A DNA stretch of 64,000 bases from GCA-2684655 sp045105235 (GCA_045105235.1 JBGCDH010000087.1:13746-77745); one strand, 5' to 3'. Shown: positions 1-8,615, numbered from the stretch's first letter. The notes: generated from the sequence alone by a model not told the origin. Translations and numbers: made by a program.

Positions 1-498
1 TGCGGCTGGTGCGGCTGGTGCGGCTGGTGCTGCGGGCTCCGGGGTCGCCTTGTGCGCAGCGATTGCAGGAGCTGGGGGCTCAGCCGCTTTCGCGGCCGCT
101 TGTGAATACCTGGCGCCGTGTGCGACTTCTGCGACGCTTTGGCCTGGCCAAGCGCGGATGCCGCCCGCTTGCCGTAAGAGCACGCCGCACTGCTCGAGCT
201 TCTGTTCGGCCAGCCAGGTAGCCGGCTCCGTCCCGTCAGCCAGCATCAGCACGACCTGGACCGACTTGCTCTGCTTTTGCGATGTGAGTTCACGTGCGAA
301 CACCGCGCCATAGACGATCGGTGTTTCGCAGTCGATCAGTATGACGTCAGGGTCGTAGCTGGAGAGTTTGGTGCGGGCGATGCGACTGTTGATCGCAGAG
401 CCAACGACGGCAAGCGATGCATCGCTCGCCAGCATCTCTGTCAGCTGGTGGCGGTTCTGCGCGCTGGCTTCGACGATCATCACCCTTTTGGCGGTCAT
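1..498 (-). CDS. CheB-like chemotaxis response regulator, N-terminal receiver part (cut by left edge)
   Basis: The reverse strand reads MTAKRVMIVEASAQNR and stays open to the window edge (166 codons seen). Residues 1-115 look like a CheB receiver domain. The phospho-acceptor Asp is present in ILIDCETP, but the usual Asp-Asp acidic pair is Glu-Ala (VEAS) and no clear conserved Lys follows (CGVLLRQ). An Ala/Pro-rich linker follows, as between the receiver and methylesterase domains of CheB; the catalytic domain would lie outside the window. Its ATG overlaps the cheW stop as ATGA (495-498), so it is the fourth gene of the mcp-cheA-cheW operon and probably translationally coupled. CheB demethylates or deamidates chemoreceptors. 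It could instead be another degenerate receiver protein, since the methylesterase part is not visible. Confidence 0.62.
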   Translation of the reverse strand, partial: MTAKRVMIVEASAQNRHQLTEMLASDASLAVVGSAINSRIARTKLSSYDPDVILIDCETPIVYGAVFARELTSQKQSKSVQVVLMLADGTEPATWLAEQKLEQCGVLLRQAGGIRAWPGQSVAEVAHGARYSQAAAKAAEPPAPAIAAHKATPEPAAPAAPAAPAA

Positions 499-959
499 GC
501 TGTGGCTGGGCTTGTGTTGGCTTCGTCTTCGCGCGGGGTCAGCACTGCATCGATGTCGAGCACGAGCAGGACTTCGGACTCGCACTGCACCAGTCCGGAA
601 AACCAGCGCGCCTGAGTCGGTGGCGTATGAGATGGCAGTGGCTCGAGCCGGCGGCCGTTGGTCTCGAGGACGTCGCCGACGGAGTCGACCAGCAGGCCGT
701 ATCGTTCGCCGGCGAAGTCGACCACGATGTTGCGCGTGGTCTGGATCGGTTCGCACGGCTCGCCATACAGAATCGACGACATGTCGACCACCGTGACGAG
801 ACTGCCGCGGAGGTTGACCAATCCGCGGATCGCTGGCGGCATGCGCGGCACGTAGGTCGCTTGCACGAGGCGGTTGATCTCCTGCACGTAGTCGAGCTCG
901 ATGCCGATCAGCGAGTCGCCGATTCGGCAAGTAATCAGGTCGGGGGCATCATTGGTCAT
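495..959 (-). CDS. cheW: CheW chemotaxis scaffold protein
   Basis: This 154-residue protein is a single CheW-like fold. Recognisable segments are DLITCRIGDSLIGIEL at the start, IRGLVNLRGSLVTVVDM in the middle and ERYGLLVDSVGDVLE. CheW couples the CheA kinase to methyl-accepting receptors at the inner membrane. The start codon overlaps the cheA stop (ATGA at 956-959) and its own stop overlaps the next gene (495-498), so it sits in a tightly coupled chemosensory operon. The length is normal for the family and the acidic C-terminal tail is unremarkable. Confidence 0.93.
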   Translation of the reverse strand: MTNDAPDLITCRIGDSLIGIELDYVQEINRLVQATYVPRMPPAIRGLVNLRGSLVTVVDMSSILYGEPCEPIQTTRNIVVDFAGERYGLLVDSVGDVLETNGRRLEPLPSHTPPTQARWFSGLVQCESEVLLVLDIDAVLTPREDEANTSPATA

Positions 960-3679
960 GCGAGGGCTCCGTAGGTGCGGCGGATTGCGGCAAGCAGCGC
1001 CGCGTCGTCCAGTTTGACGAGATACTCGGTGACGCCGGCGGCGCGGCCTTCGGCGACGGCATCGCTGGTTGACAGGGACGTCAGCGCCAACACCGGGATG
1101 TCGCGGGTCTCCGCCTTGGCGCGAATGCGTCGAGTCAGCTCGAGGCCGTCGCAGTTCGGCATCTGGATGTCGGTGACGATTAGGTCAAATTCAGCCCCCG
1201 GCTTGTTCAGCGCTTCCCATGCGACGTCACCGTCTTCGCAGGCGACAACCTCGAAGCCGCCGTCGCCGATGATGCGCTGCACGTGCTTGCGGAAGAACGA
1301 CGAGTCCTCGGCAAGCAGCACGCGGCCGGGGCGACTGCTTTCGGCCGGTTTGGCGGTTGGCTCGTCATCATGGACGAGCAGCTGAGGCAGCGCCTTGCGG
1401 GCGAGCTCGGTGGAGTCGACCAAGCGGACCGTATCCTCGTGCATCTGGAAGCTGCCGATGATGCCGTCGCCGGCGAGCGTCTGGTCATCCAGCTGCACCG
1501 CGGTGCGATGGATTTCCTCGATGCTCGAGGTAAGCACCGCGAACTCGTGCTCTTTGACACGCAGTACGAGCAGCGATGCTGTTTCACCGGTGTCGGGGAT
1601 CGGCTCCGCGACAATGTGCTGGTCCAGCTCGACGATGGGTAGGACATCGGTTTCCGTCTGGTGCACGAGCCGCCCGCCGATGCGCAGGGTTTGTTCTCGC
1701 TCGACCCGCTGGATGCGGCTTACGAGCCCGAGTGGCACTGCGAACAGCTCTTCCGGATTGCTGCGGAAGATGACAAAGTCGGAGCACTCCGATTCCAAGC
1801 CGTCGCGGGCGTCCCGGCCGTGGCTCTCTTCGCCGACGGGTTCGACCGAGCGAAGGTCCGAGGATGAGGCGAGTCCGGCGACGTCTAGGATGAGCGCGAC
1901 TTGGCCGTCACCGAGAATGGTGGAGCCGGAAAACTCCTGGCGTCCGCGGATGTGCTTGCCGAGCGGCTTGACGACGATCTCTTCGGTGTCCGGCGGCTCG
2001 TCGATGACCAGCCCGTATTCGAGCGCGCCGCTCTGCACGACCATGATGTTGAAGTTGCGGCGCTCTTCCTCGTCCTTCTCGGTCAGCCCGAGGGCTTCGC
2101 GAAGATGAAGCACGGGCAGCAGGCGGCCGCGCAATCGCAGCACGTCGCGATCCTTGATCTTGACGAGTCGCTGCTCGGCGTCGGCAGTGCGAATGCGCAC
2201 CAGTTCGGTGACGTTGCTCTGCGGCATGACGTAGCGGCGACCCGCGCACGTAACGACGAGCGCCGGCATGATTGCCAGCGTCAGCGGTATCGTGATGATG
2301 AGCGTGGTGCCTGCGCCGCTTTCGGAGCGCACGTCGACGTTGCCGCCGATCTTCTCGATGTTGCTGCGCACAACATCCATGCCGACGCCGCGGCCGCTGA
2401 TGTCGGACAGCTCGGCTGCGGTAGAGAAGCCTGGCGCGAAGATCAGCATGCGGGCGTCGCGATCGCCCATGGTGTCGGCCGCTTCTTGGCTGATCACACC
2501 TTTCTCGACGGCGCGAGCGCGGAGTTTGCTCGGGTCGATTCCCGCTCCGTCGTCGCTGATGTCGATCTTGACGTTGCCACCCTGGTGGAATGCACGCAGA
2601 TCGATGGTGCCTTCGGTTGGCTTGCCGGCTTTTCGGCGAATTGCCGGCGTCTCGATACCGTGATCCAGAGCGTTGCGCACCAGGTGCGTCAGCGGGTCGC
2701 CGAGCACTTCGAGGATGGAGCGGTCGAGCTCGACTTCCTTGCCCGTGATGTTGAGGCGACACTCCTTGCCGAGCTTGGAGGTGAGGTCTCGCACCACGCG
2801 TGGAAACTTCTGGAAGATCGTCGCAACGGGCTGCAGGCGCGTCTGCATGATCGCTTCCTGCATCTCACTGACGACCTGACTGAGGTTCGCAACGGCGATT
2901 CCCAGGCCTCGTTCGCCGCTTGTTGGGACCGACTGCAGAACCTGGTTGCGGCCGAGCACCATCTCTCCCGAGAGCGTCATGAGTCGGTTGAGCAGGTCGA
3001 CGCTGACGCGGATGGAGTCAGCCTGACGGGTAGCCTTTGGTTTGTCGGTCTCGGCTTTCCCTGCTGCAGCGCCGGCGGCCTTCTTCTTGGCCGGGGGAGA
3101 TGCAGATGCTGGCGCGGCGGGCGCGGAGACCGCCGGCGTCGGCTGCTCCGCGGCGGGCTCAGCATTCGAAGGTGGGCTGGCGGCAGCTTCGGGCGACGCC
3201 GTCGCGTCAGCGGCTTCTGCCGCGGGCGCATCGGCATCGCTGACGGCGGCGGCGGCCTCTGCTGGGGGCGGCGCGGTGGCGGCCAGCTCGGACTGATCGA
3301 GGAACACCTGAAGCTGCACCATGTGCCCTTCGATGTCCGCTTGATTGGACTCCGTTGGCTCCTCTACCAGCTCCTTGAGGCCGTCGATCGACGACAGCAG
3401 GCAGCTGATTAGCTCCGGGACCGGTTGCAGCTTGTCCTTGCGCACCAAATCGAGCGTGCTCTCGATCGCATGCGATAGGCGTTGGATGGTCTCCAGTCCT
3501 AGGAAGCCCGCAACGCCTTTGACGCTGTGCACACAGCGAAACACGTTGTTGACGGTGTCTGCGTCTCCATCGCCTTCTTCGAGCCGGAGCAGGTCGCTTT
3601 CGACCGTGCTCATGTGCTCTCGCGATTCCGCAACGAAGTCGCTGATCAGGTCCTGGAAGTCCTCTTGGGATTCGCTCAT
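956..3679 (-). CDS. cheA: CheA-type hybrid histidine kinase with an extra CheW-like module and a receiver domain
   Basis: The 907-residue reading begins MSESQEDFQDLIS. The ATG at 3679 overlaps the mcp stop (ATGA, 3676-3679); the frame is open a further 57 codons upstream but that lies inside mcp. Domains in order: Hpt with phospho-His about 51 (CVHSVKG); a long Ala/Pro-rich linker (about 130-220); P3 dimerisation helices (VDLLNRLMTLSGEM); HATPase with N-box LVRNALDHGIE and G-box DDGAGID; a P5 CheW-like domain; a second, more divergent CheW-like domain (about 650-780, from SDFVIFRSN); and a C-terminal receiver (from about 785) with RVLLAEDSS and acceptor Asp in VTDIQMP. It transfers phosphate from ATP to response regulators under receptor control. 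The fused receiver suggests an internal phosphate sink or output; no separate cheY is visible here. Confidence 0.95.
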   Translation of the reverse strand: MSESQEDFQDLISDFVAESREHMSTVESDLLRLEEGDGDADTVNNVFRCVHSVKGVAGFLGLETIQRLSHAIESTLDLVRKDKLQPVPELISCLLSSIDGLKELVEEPTESNQADIEGHMVQLQVFLDQSELAATAPPPAEAAAAVSDADAPAAEAADATASPEAAASPPSNAEPAAEQPTPAVSAPAAPASASPPAKKKAAGAAAGKAETDKPKATRQADSIRVSVDLLNRLMTLSGEMVLGRNQVLQSVPTSGERGLGIAVANLSQVVSEMQEAIMQTRLQPVATIFQKFPRVVRDLTSKLGKECRLNITGKEVELDRSILEVLGDPLTHLVRNALDHGIETPAIRRKAGKPTEGTIDLRAFHQGGNVKIDISDDGAGIDPSKLRARAVEKGVISQEAADTMGDRDARMLIFAPGFSTAAELSDISGRGVGMDVVRSNIEKIGGNVDVRSESGAGTTLIITIPLTLAIMPALVVTCAGRRYVMPQSNVTELVRIRTADAEQRLVKIKDRDVLRLRGRLLPVLHLREALGLTEKDEEERRNFNIMVVQSGALEYGLVIDEPPDTEEIVVKPLGKHIRGRQEFSGSTILGDGQVALILDVAGLASSSDLRSVEPVGEESHGRDARDGLESECSDFVIFRSNPEELFAVPLGLVSRIQRVEREQTLRIGGRLVHQTETDVLPIVELDQHIVAEPIPDTGETASLLVLRVKEHEFAVLTSSIEEIHRTAVQLDDQTLAGDGIIGSFQMHEDTVRLVDSTELARKALPQLLVHDDEPTAKPAESSRPGRVLLAEDSSFFRKHVQRIIGDGGFEVVACEDGDVAWEALNKPGAEFDLIVTDIQMPNCDGLELTRRIRAKAETRDIPVLALTSLSTSDAVAEGRAAGVTEYLVKLDDAALLAAIRRTYGALA

Positions 3680-6036
3680 TGCGCGTTCGCGTGAACTTTG
3701 TATTGGCCAACGATGGAGTGAAGCTCTGCTGCGAGCGTGCCGAGTTCCTTGCCTGCAAGCTCGGTGTTCTCGGCGGCTGCCGCCGTTTGTCGCGTGTTCT
3801 GGTCGACGCTTTGGATCGCGGTCGCGATCTCCTGGCTCGTTCGCACGCACTCCGCGACGTTGCGGTTGACGACCTCAAACGTCTCGGTGTTGGCGCTGAG
3901 GTTGCTGGCAATCTCCTGCGTGGCCGTGCGCTGTTCGCCGACGGCGATTGCGATCGACTTCGATGCCGAGTTGACCTTGCAGATGACCTGGTCGATTTCG
4001 CTGATGGCGTCGACCGAGCCCTGCGTGGTCTCCTGGATGCGCTCGATACGCTGGCGAATGTCTTGGGTCGCTTCGGCCGTTTGTCGAGCGAGATCCTTGA
4101 CCTCGTTGGCGACAACCGAGAAGCCCTTGCCGGCCTCGCCTGCGCGGGCTGCTTCGATCGTTGCGTTGAGTGCCAGCAGGTTGGTTTGCTCAGCGATGTC
4201 TTGGATCGTCTCAATGACGCGTCCGATCTCGTTTGCCGCCGAACCGAGGGTGGAGATCTGGCTGTTGCTGGAGCGCGTCAGCTCGGCTGCGTGGTCGGCA
4301 ACCTTGGCTGCAGATTCGGCGTTGGTGGCCACTTCGCCGATGCTCGCGGTCATCTCTTCGACGGCGGCGGCAACCGTGCGCATCGTGCCAGCCATGCTGT
4401 CACTGGAGTTGCTGACGGTGTTCATGTTGCCGTTCATCTCCTCGGCGGAGGACGAGACGGTCGCCGACTCTTGACGCGTGCGGTCGGCGCCGGAAGCAAG
4501 CTCGCCGGCGACGTTCATCAGCTGGTTGGATGAGCCCGTCACGCTGGTGGTCTTCTCGCCGATCTCGGTGATCGACTTCTGGATGCGAATGGCGAATGCG
4601 TTGAACCACTTCGCCAATTCGCCGACCTCGTCCTTGGAGGAGTCGTCGAGGCGTCGGGTCAGGTCGGCGTCGCCTTCGGCGATGTCGCGCATGGCGTCGG
4701 ACGTGGTCTTGATCGGCCTCAGGAAGGCGCGTGCGAAAATGCTCGCCAAGCTGGCGAGCAACAGGGCCGCGCCGACGACCAGGCCGATGTTCCACGTCAG
4801 CATGGAGCTTGAAGCCGCGGCGCTCTTGACGAGCATCTCGTCTGCGCTTGCTGCGACTTCGTCGCGGTCGATGCGCCCGATGGCGCACCATGTGTTGCCG
4901 AGCAGTTCAAACGGGCTGAACGCGATGATCTCTAGTGATCCGTCTTCGCGCTCGCGTGTCTCAATGCCTGATTCACTGTGCTTGCTAGCTCGTTCGACTT
5001 GCGGCAGGCCAAGGTCGGCTGCGTCAGGGTCTCTGAACGCGGCGATGACGCTGTTCGTCTCGGGGTGCTGGCGCGAGTCCGAGCGCATCAAGCCGTCGGA
5101 TCCGACCAGAAACATGTCGCCGGTTTCGCCGAGCCCTGCCGCGGACGCCATGATCCCGTTGATCCGCGAAATCGGCATCTGGAACGCTAGGTATCCAATG
5201 CGGCGGTTGTTGGCTGTGATGGGCGCGCCGATAAACGATGCCGGTGCTTCGTAGGATGGGGCGTAGCGCTCGTAGTCGGTGAACGTCGCGCCGTTACCGT
5301 CGTTCTGGCGCAGCTTCTGGTAGAGCTTGCCGAGGCCGCTACTGCTCCAAGCGCCCTTGGTCAACGAGGTGCCGAAGTCCGCTTCTTTGAAGACCGAGTA
5401 GACGACGCGGCCTTCCGTGTCGATCAGGAACACGTCGTAGTATTCGAACGTTTCCTGAAAGCGGCGGAACCAGTTGTGGTACTGCGCGTGCAGGTTGCCG
5501 TACGCCGACACATCGTCGCCGCGGGTCAGTCGCTGCTTTTCGCCGAGCGGATGCGGGTTCGCGGCGAGGTAGAAGTGCTGTGCGACGATGGTCTCGGCGT
5601 CGCTGGCCTGCACGATCGACTCGATGGAAGTGCGGTCGCCTGTGTTCTCTTCGTAGGCCTTGCCAAAGTTCGCGCGGTGGTAGCTTGTGAGTGCTGGGCG
5701 CAGCTCGGCGGCCTGCTCTTCGTCGAGCCCATTACCCTCAGCGATGCCGCTGAAGGAGGTTGCGAAGCCTTCCGTCGCCGCCACTACGCTCGGGTTGGCG
5801 GCCGTTGACTTCACCTGTTCTTCGATGAACTGGAAGTAGCTGTGCACATGCGCCGCGCGGCCTTCCAAGAGGCCGTTCAGCCGTTGCGCGGACTCCTCTT
5901 CGAGCGAGGCAACCGACTGTGCGACGAGATCGTCGCTCGTCTGTTGCGCCGTGAAGTGCGCAAAAGTGATCGTTGCGGACATCGGCACGACGCCGCAAAG
6001 CAGTATCAGCAGGACTAGCTTGCTCTTCAGACTCAT
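3676..6036 (-). CDS. Methyl-accepting chemotaxis protein (membrane chemoreceptor)
   Basis: The protein is 786 residues. A first membrane segment (about 7-27, KLVLLILLCGVVPM) is followed by a large periplasmic sensor (about 28-410) that looks like a Cache-type domain, with YYDVFLIDTEGRVVYSVF and GYLAFQMPISRI. A second membrane segment lies about 415-440 (WNIGLVVGAALLLASLASIF). A HAMP domain starts at LRPIKTTSDAMRDIAEGDAD. The long cytoplasmic coiled coil carries the receptor hairpin signature IAEQTNLLALNATIEAARAG. It senses an extracellular ligand and controls CheA through CheW. It is the first gene of the mcp-cheA-cheW-cheB-like operon. The Cache assignment is from pattern only; the ligand is unknown. 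Confidence 0.93.
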   Translation of the reverse strand: MSLKSKLVLLILLCGVVPMSATITFAHFTAQQTSDDLVAQSVASLEEESAQRLNGLLEGRAAHVHSYFQFIEEQVKSTAANPSVVAATEGFATSFSGIAEGNGLDEEQAAELRPALTSYHRANFGKAYEENTGDRTSIESIVQASDAETIVAQHFYLAANPHPLGEKQRLTRGDDVSAYGNLHAQYHNWFRRFQETFEYYDVFLIDTEGRVVYSVFKEADFGTSLTKGAWSSSGLGKLYQKLRQNDGNGATFTDYERYAPSYEAPASFIGAPITANNRRIGYLAFQMPISRINGIMASAAGLGETGDMFLVGSDGLMRSDSRQHPETNSVIAAFRDPDAADLGLPQVERASKHSESGIETREREDGSLEIIAFSPFELLGNTWCAIGRIDRDEVAASADEMLVKSAAASSSMLTWNIGLVVGAALLLASLASIFARAFLRPIKTTSDAMRDIAEGDADLTRRLDDSSKDEVGELAKWFNAFAIRIQKSITEIGEKTTSVTGSSNQLMNVAGELASGADRTRQESATVSSSAEEMNGNMNTVSNSSDSMAGTMRTVAAAVEEMTASIGEVATNAESAAKVADHAAELTRSSNSQISTLGSAANEIGRVIETIQDIAEQTNLLALNATIEAARAGEAGKGFSVVANEVKDLARQTAEATQDIRQRIERIQETTQGSVDAISEIDQVICKVNSASKSIAIAVGEQRTATQEIASNLSANTETFEVVNRNVAECVRTSQEIATAIQSVDQNTRQTAAAAENTELAGKELGTLAAELHSIVGQYKVHANAQ

Positions 6037-6316
6037 AGTCGTCTCTCCAATCGACTGGGCGATATGGCAGGGGCGGCTGGGTGTCGCCTCTGCTCCCGTG
6101 CTTCTTCGGCAGCCCCCGCGGACAACCTGCAGCAGAAGTTGCTACTGCCCGTGGCGATGCGGTTGTGCGTTTGCCGAGTTGCTGTCCGGCGCGTTTGCTG
6201 TCGCGCTCGGAGGTGTGGAGGCGACGTTTGCTTTGTCCGCTGCCGCTGCCAAGGTATGAATGATGGCGGCTCCGCCGCCGGTCTGATCTCGGCGACGCGC
6301 AGCCCTGAATCGATCC

Positions 6317-6769
6317 ATGAACAAGGCTCTGACTTCGTTGCTTCTCGCCGCCCTGGTCGGCTTCGTCGCTCCTCTCCAGGCCCAGGAGGACTCCGGGAAG
6401 ACCCGCAAAAAGTCGCCGGTGAAGGTCGAGATGGAGAAGCTCGACGAATCGCTGGATGCCGTCGCTGCCTTCCTCGAGAAGCCGGCCGGTGCGGCGCCGA
6501 TGCAGCAGGTTGCGGCGGCCCAAGCCGCGCTGCAGGAGGCCAAGAAGCATCCGCCGCGGACCCTAGAGCAGCAGCCCGAAGAGAAGCGGGCAGCCTTCCT
6601 CGCCGCCTACAAGGTGGAGATGAACAAGAACCTGCGGCTGGTGTTGGACCTCGAAGACGCTCTGCTGCAGAAGGATTGGGAGGCGGCAAAGACCGCGATG
6701 GCAGCGATCAAGAAGCTTAAGAAGTCGGCACACCGCACCTACAAGGGGCGCCGCCGCCGTCGCAAGTAG
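6317..6769 (+). CDS. Cytochrome b562-like exported four-helix protein
   Basis: This 150-residue protein has a signal peptide (cleavage near PLQA-QED, residue 22). The mature part is helical and charged and aligns by eye with E. coli cytochrome b562: MEKLDESLDAV resembles the Met7 region, HPPRTLEQQPEEK resembles its helix-turn, and KKSAHRTYKG resembles the His102 region. Candidate haem ligands are therefore Met39 and His139, 100 residues apart against 95 in E. coli. The protein ends in a basic RRRRRK tail not found in the classical protein. If haem is bound it would be a periplasmic electron carrier; otherwise it is a non-haem relative. It stands alone between the chemosensory operon (divergent) and a lipoprotein gene. 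Confidence 0.65.
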   Translation: MNKALTSLLLAALVGFVAPLQAQEDSGKTRKKSPVKVEMEKLDESLDAVAAFLEKPAGAAPMQQVAAAQAALQEAKKHPPRTLEQQPEEKRAAFLAAYKVEMNKNLRLVLDLEDALLQKDWEAAKTAMAAIKKLKKSAHRTYKGRRRRRK

Positions 6770-6872
6770 TCGCCGTCCCCTCGCCCGCCGTCCGAAGTAG
6801 GCGGCGCGCACGCTGTAACCATTGGCTCGGCTTTGCTATGGTCGTGCCGAACGTCTGCATCGAAACGGTCAC

Positions 6873-7514
6873 ATGGTCAACTGGTCCTTCCTGCCGCGTA
6901 TGCGCGGCCTCGTGAGCGCGAAGCTGCTCTCCTCCGCGGGTTTGCTCGGCCTCCTATTGGTGTCGGGTTGCCGGACGGTCAACCCGGTCAACGTCGACGG
7001 CAACTTCATTGCGTCGCCAGCTCTGGCCGAGCGCAGCCCGGGCGTCGTTTCGGTGCTGCCAGTTGAGGACGGCAGCGGCGGTGCGGTTTCGCGCCACCTG
7101 ACGTTTATGCGGCAAGAGCTGCGTCGCCAGCTCAGCGATCGCCTGTATGCGGCGACGACCGAGCAGTGGGTCGATGCGTCGCTGCGCGGCAGCACATCGC
7201 TGTCGGAGTCGATCCTGACGCCGGCGAGCCTTGAGCGTGTCGCGGCGGCGGGCCCGGATGACGCCGTTTTCGCCGTGCGCGTAGAGCGGTGGGACGAATC
7301 GACCCTGCTGGCAAACCGGCGCGTCCGATTCCGCCTGCAGGCGGCGCTGGTCGCGAAGGATGGCACCCAGCTTTGGAGCGGCGACCTGGAAGGCACCGTG
7401 AAGGCGGGCGGGGCCGGCGCAGCTCCCATCGGCAAAGATGCCGCGGCGCGCAGCTGCGTGGAGCTCTCGGTCCGGCAGCTGTTGCTGCGCCTGCCCGACC
7501 GTGTTGTTCGGTAG
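6873..7514 (+). CDS. Putative lipoprotein of unknown function
   Basis: From the ATG at 6873 the protein is 213 residues. An in-frame ATG at 6900 gives a more compact signal peptide. A lipobox (LLLVSGC) supports lipid attachment. The mature part is an alpha/beta-looking domain with VVSVLPVEDGSGG near its start and WSGDLEGTVKAGG later, ending in a helix VELSVRQLLLRLP. The overall pattern resembles small outer-membrane lipoproteins that assist export or assembly (PelC/CsgG/DUF799-like), but this is only an impression. No clear Shine-Dalgarno is seen for either start. A 16-base tandem duplication covers its stop codon. Confidence 0.7.
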   Translation: MVNWSFLPRMRGLVSAKLLSSAGLLGLLLVSGCRTVNPVNVDGNFIASPALAERSPGVVSVLPVEDGSGGAVSRHLTFMRQELRRQLSDRLYAATTEQWVDASLRGSTSLSESILTPASLERVAAAGPDDAVFAVRVERWDESTLLANRRVRFRLQAALVAKDGTQLWSGDLEGTVKAGGAGAAPIGKDAAARSCVELSVRQLLLRLPDRVVR

Positions 7515-7532
7515 GCGTGTTGTTCGGTAGGC
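7501..7532. repeat. Perfect 16-base tandem duplication over a stop codon
   Basis: GTGTTGTTCGGTAGGC occurs twice back to back (7501-7516 and 7517-7532). The first copy contains the TAG stop of the lipoprotein gene (7512-7514). It looks like a recent slippage or duplication event. Confidence 0.9.
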
Positions 7533-7669
7533 GTGGTTCGCGGGCGGGCGGCCGGTGATGGCTGGGGGGGAGTCTGGATCCGGTCGTGTCGGATGTGCCG
7601 CGCTCTCGACGCGCCTGGTGCGCGGAGCAGGCTTCTGAGGACTTCGTGTAGAACGAATCGTCCTAGTCC

Positions 7670-7699
7670 TTGCAGGCGAGGGGAAGTTTTGGCTATTCT
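7670..7699 (+). promoter_or_regulatory. Possible sigma-70-type promoter for rpsO
   Basis: TTGCAG (7670-7675) and TATTCT (7694-7699) are separated by 18 bases and lie about 120 bases before rpsO. Matches to the consensus are moderate, and the organism's promoter consensus is unknown. Confidence 0.35.
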
Positions 7700-7710
7700 C
7701 TCCGCCCAAT

Positions 7711-7747
7711 CCGGGTTCGGCCCGGCTTCCCCGCCAATGTGGCGGGG
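7711..7747 (+). promoter_or_regulatory. Double-hairpin leader upstream of rpsO
   Basis: Two adjacent perfect inverted repeats lie in the likely rpsO 5' untranslated region. The first is CCGGG-ttcgg-CCCGG (7711-7725); the second is CCCCGCC-aatgt-GGCGGGG (7729-7747). S15 commonly represses its own mRNA by binding structured leaders, so this may be the autoregulatory site. The family of structure is not identified. The rest of 7515-7817 shows no gene. Confidence 0.45.
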
Positions 7748-7817
7748 GCGACCGCGCAGCTGGAACCCCTGTTTTCTGGCGCGCAGGTTCTGAAACACTC
7801 ACTACGAGGAAACAGGG

Positions 7818-8087
7818 ATGACTATCGCCAACGACGCCAAGAAGCAGATCATCACCGAGAGCCGCCGTCACGAATCGGACAGTGGTTCCCCGGAGGTGCA
7901 GATCTCCGTGCTGACAGCTCAAATCAAAGAGCTGACGACGCACATGCAGCGCCACCCGAAGGACTTTCACAGCCGTCACGGACTGCTGGCCAAGGTCAAC
8001 CGGCGCAACAAGCTGAGCACCTATCTGCGGCGTACCGACCCCAAAAAGCACGCGGAGCTGTCCGCCAAGCTCGGTCTGCGTCGCTGA
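7818..8087 (+). CDS. rpsO: 30S ribosomal protein S15
   Basis: The 89-residue protein has the typical S15 length and pattern: SDSGSPEVQISVLTAQI near the N-terminus, HPKDFHSRHGLLAKVNRR in the middle and LSTYLRRTD towards the end. S15 binds the central domain of 16S rRNA early in 30S assembly and often controls its own mRNA. A GAGG run in ACGAGGAAACAGGG precedes the ATG. It is followed by pnp, the same order as in many bacteria. Confidence 0.98.
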   Translation: MTIANDAKKQIITESRRHESDSGSPEVQISVLTAQIKELTTHMQRHPKDFHSRHGLLAKVNRRNKLSTYLRRTDPKKHAELSAKLGLRR

Positions 8088-8615
8088 TCTCGACGCGTCC
8101 GATGCGGGAGCAGGAATACTGAAGCAGCAATACTGAAGCAGCCATGCTGGTGCAGGATTGCTGGAGCAGCCGCGCACGGACCATCATCAGGAGTTTATCC
8201 CATACAATCGGCAGCCCAATTGGGGTGCCAATCGCCGGCGAGCGCCATGCGCGACGTCGGCACCAAGTGCAGGGCAGAGTGGCCGGAGGAACCGGCCCTG
8301 TCCCGAGCACCCAGCCGAGCCCCAAGAAGGGTCGGCATCGCCTCGATGCAAAAGGCGTCCTCCCGAAAGGGGAGAGCGTCATTGGCGGATGCCCCAAGTG
8401 GCGGTCGTCGCGCGTCGTGGCCCCTTTCAGGCGTGCCGGACGCGGAATGTCCCGTAGCGCACGCCCTCTACGGCTGCTCGACGCTCAGCTGAGTGTTCTA
8501 TGAGTCACCGGATCGATCGCCCGATGTGGGCCCCGAGGAGCGGGGCAAGAAAGCGGGTGCCCGGTGAGCAGCAGTCGGCTGTTTGAAACGAAGAAGACAA
8601 GAAGCCTCCATATTT
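8088..8615. other. rpsO-pnp intergenic region with a short duplication and a palindrome
   Basis: No gene is seen in these 528 bases. AATACTGAAGCAGC is perfectly duplicated in tandem (8115-8128 and 8129-8142). A 20-base near-perfect palindrome, GGCAGCCCAATTGGGGTGCC, lies at 8210-8229 with one mismatched pair and could be an operator. A CTCCC-gaaag-GGGAG hairpin lies near 8370. The long spacer may hold a pnp promoter and leader; no clear promoter could be assigned. Confidence 0.5.

Noticed and set aside
1901..3412. 503-codon plus-strand reading opposite cheA
   Set aside because: It is the antisense of conserved CheA domains in GC-rich DNA; no Shine-Dalgarno or family resemblance.
8160..8240. 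Possible tRNA in the rpsO-pnp spacer
   Set aside because: No acceptor-stem pairing, T-loop (GTTCRA) or anticodon arm in the right spacing.
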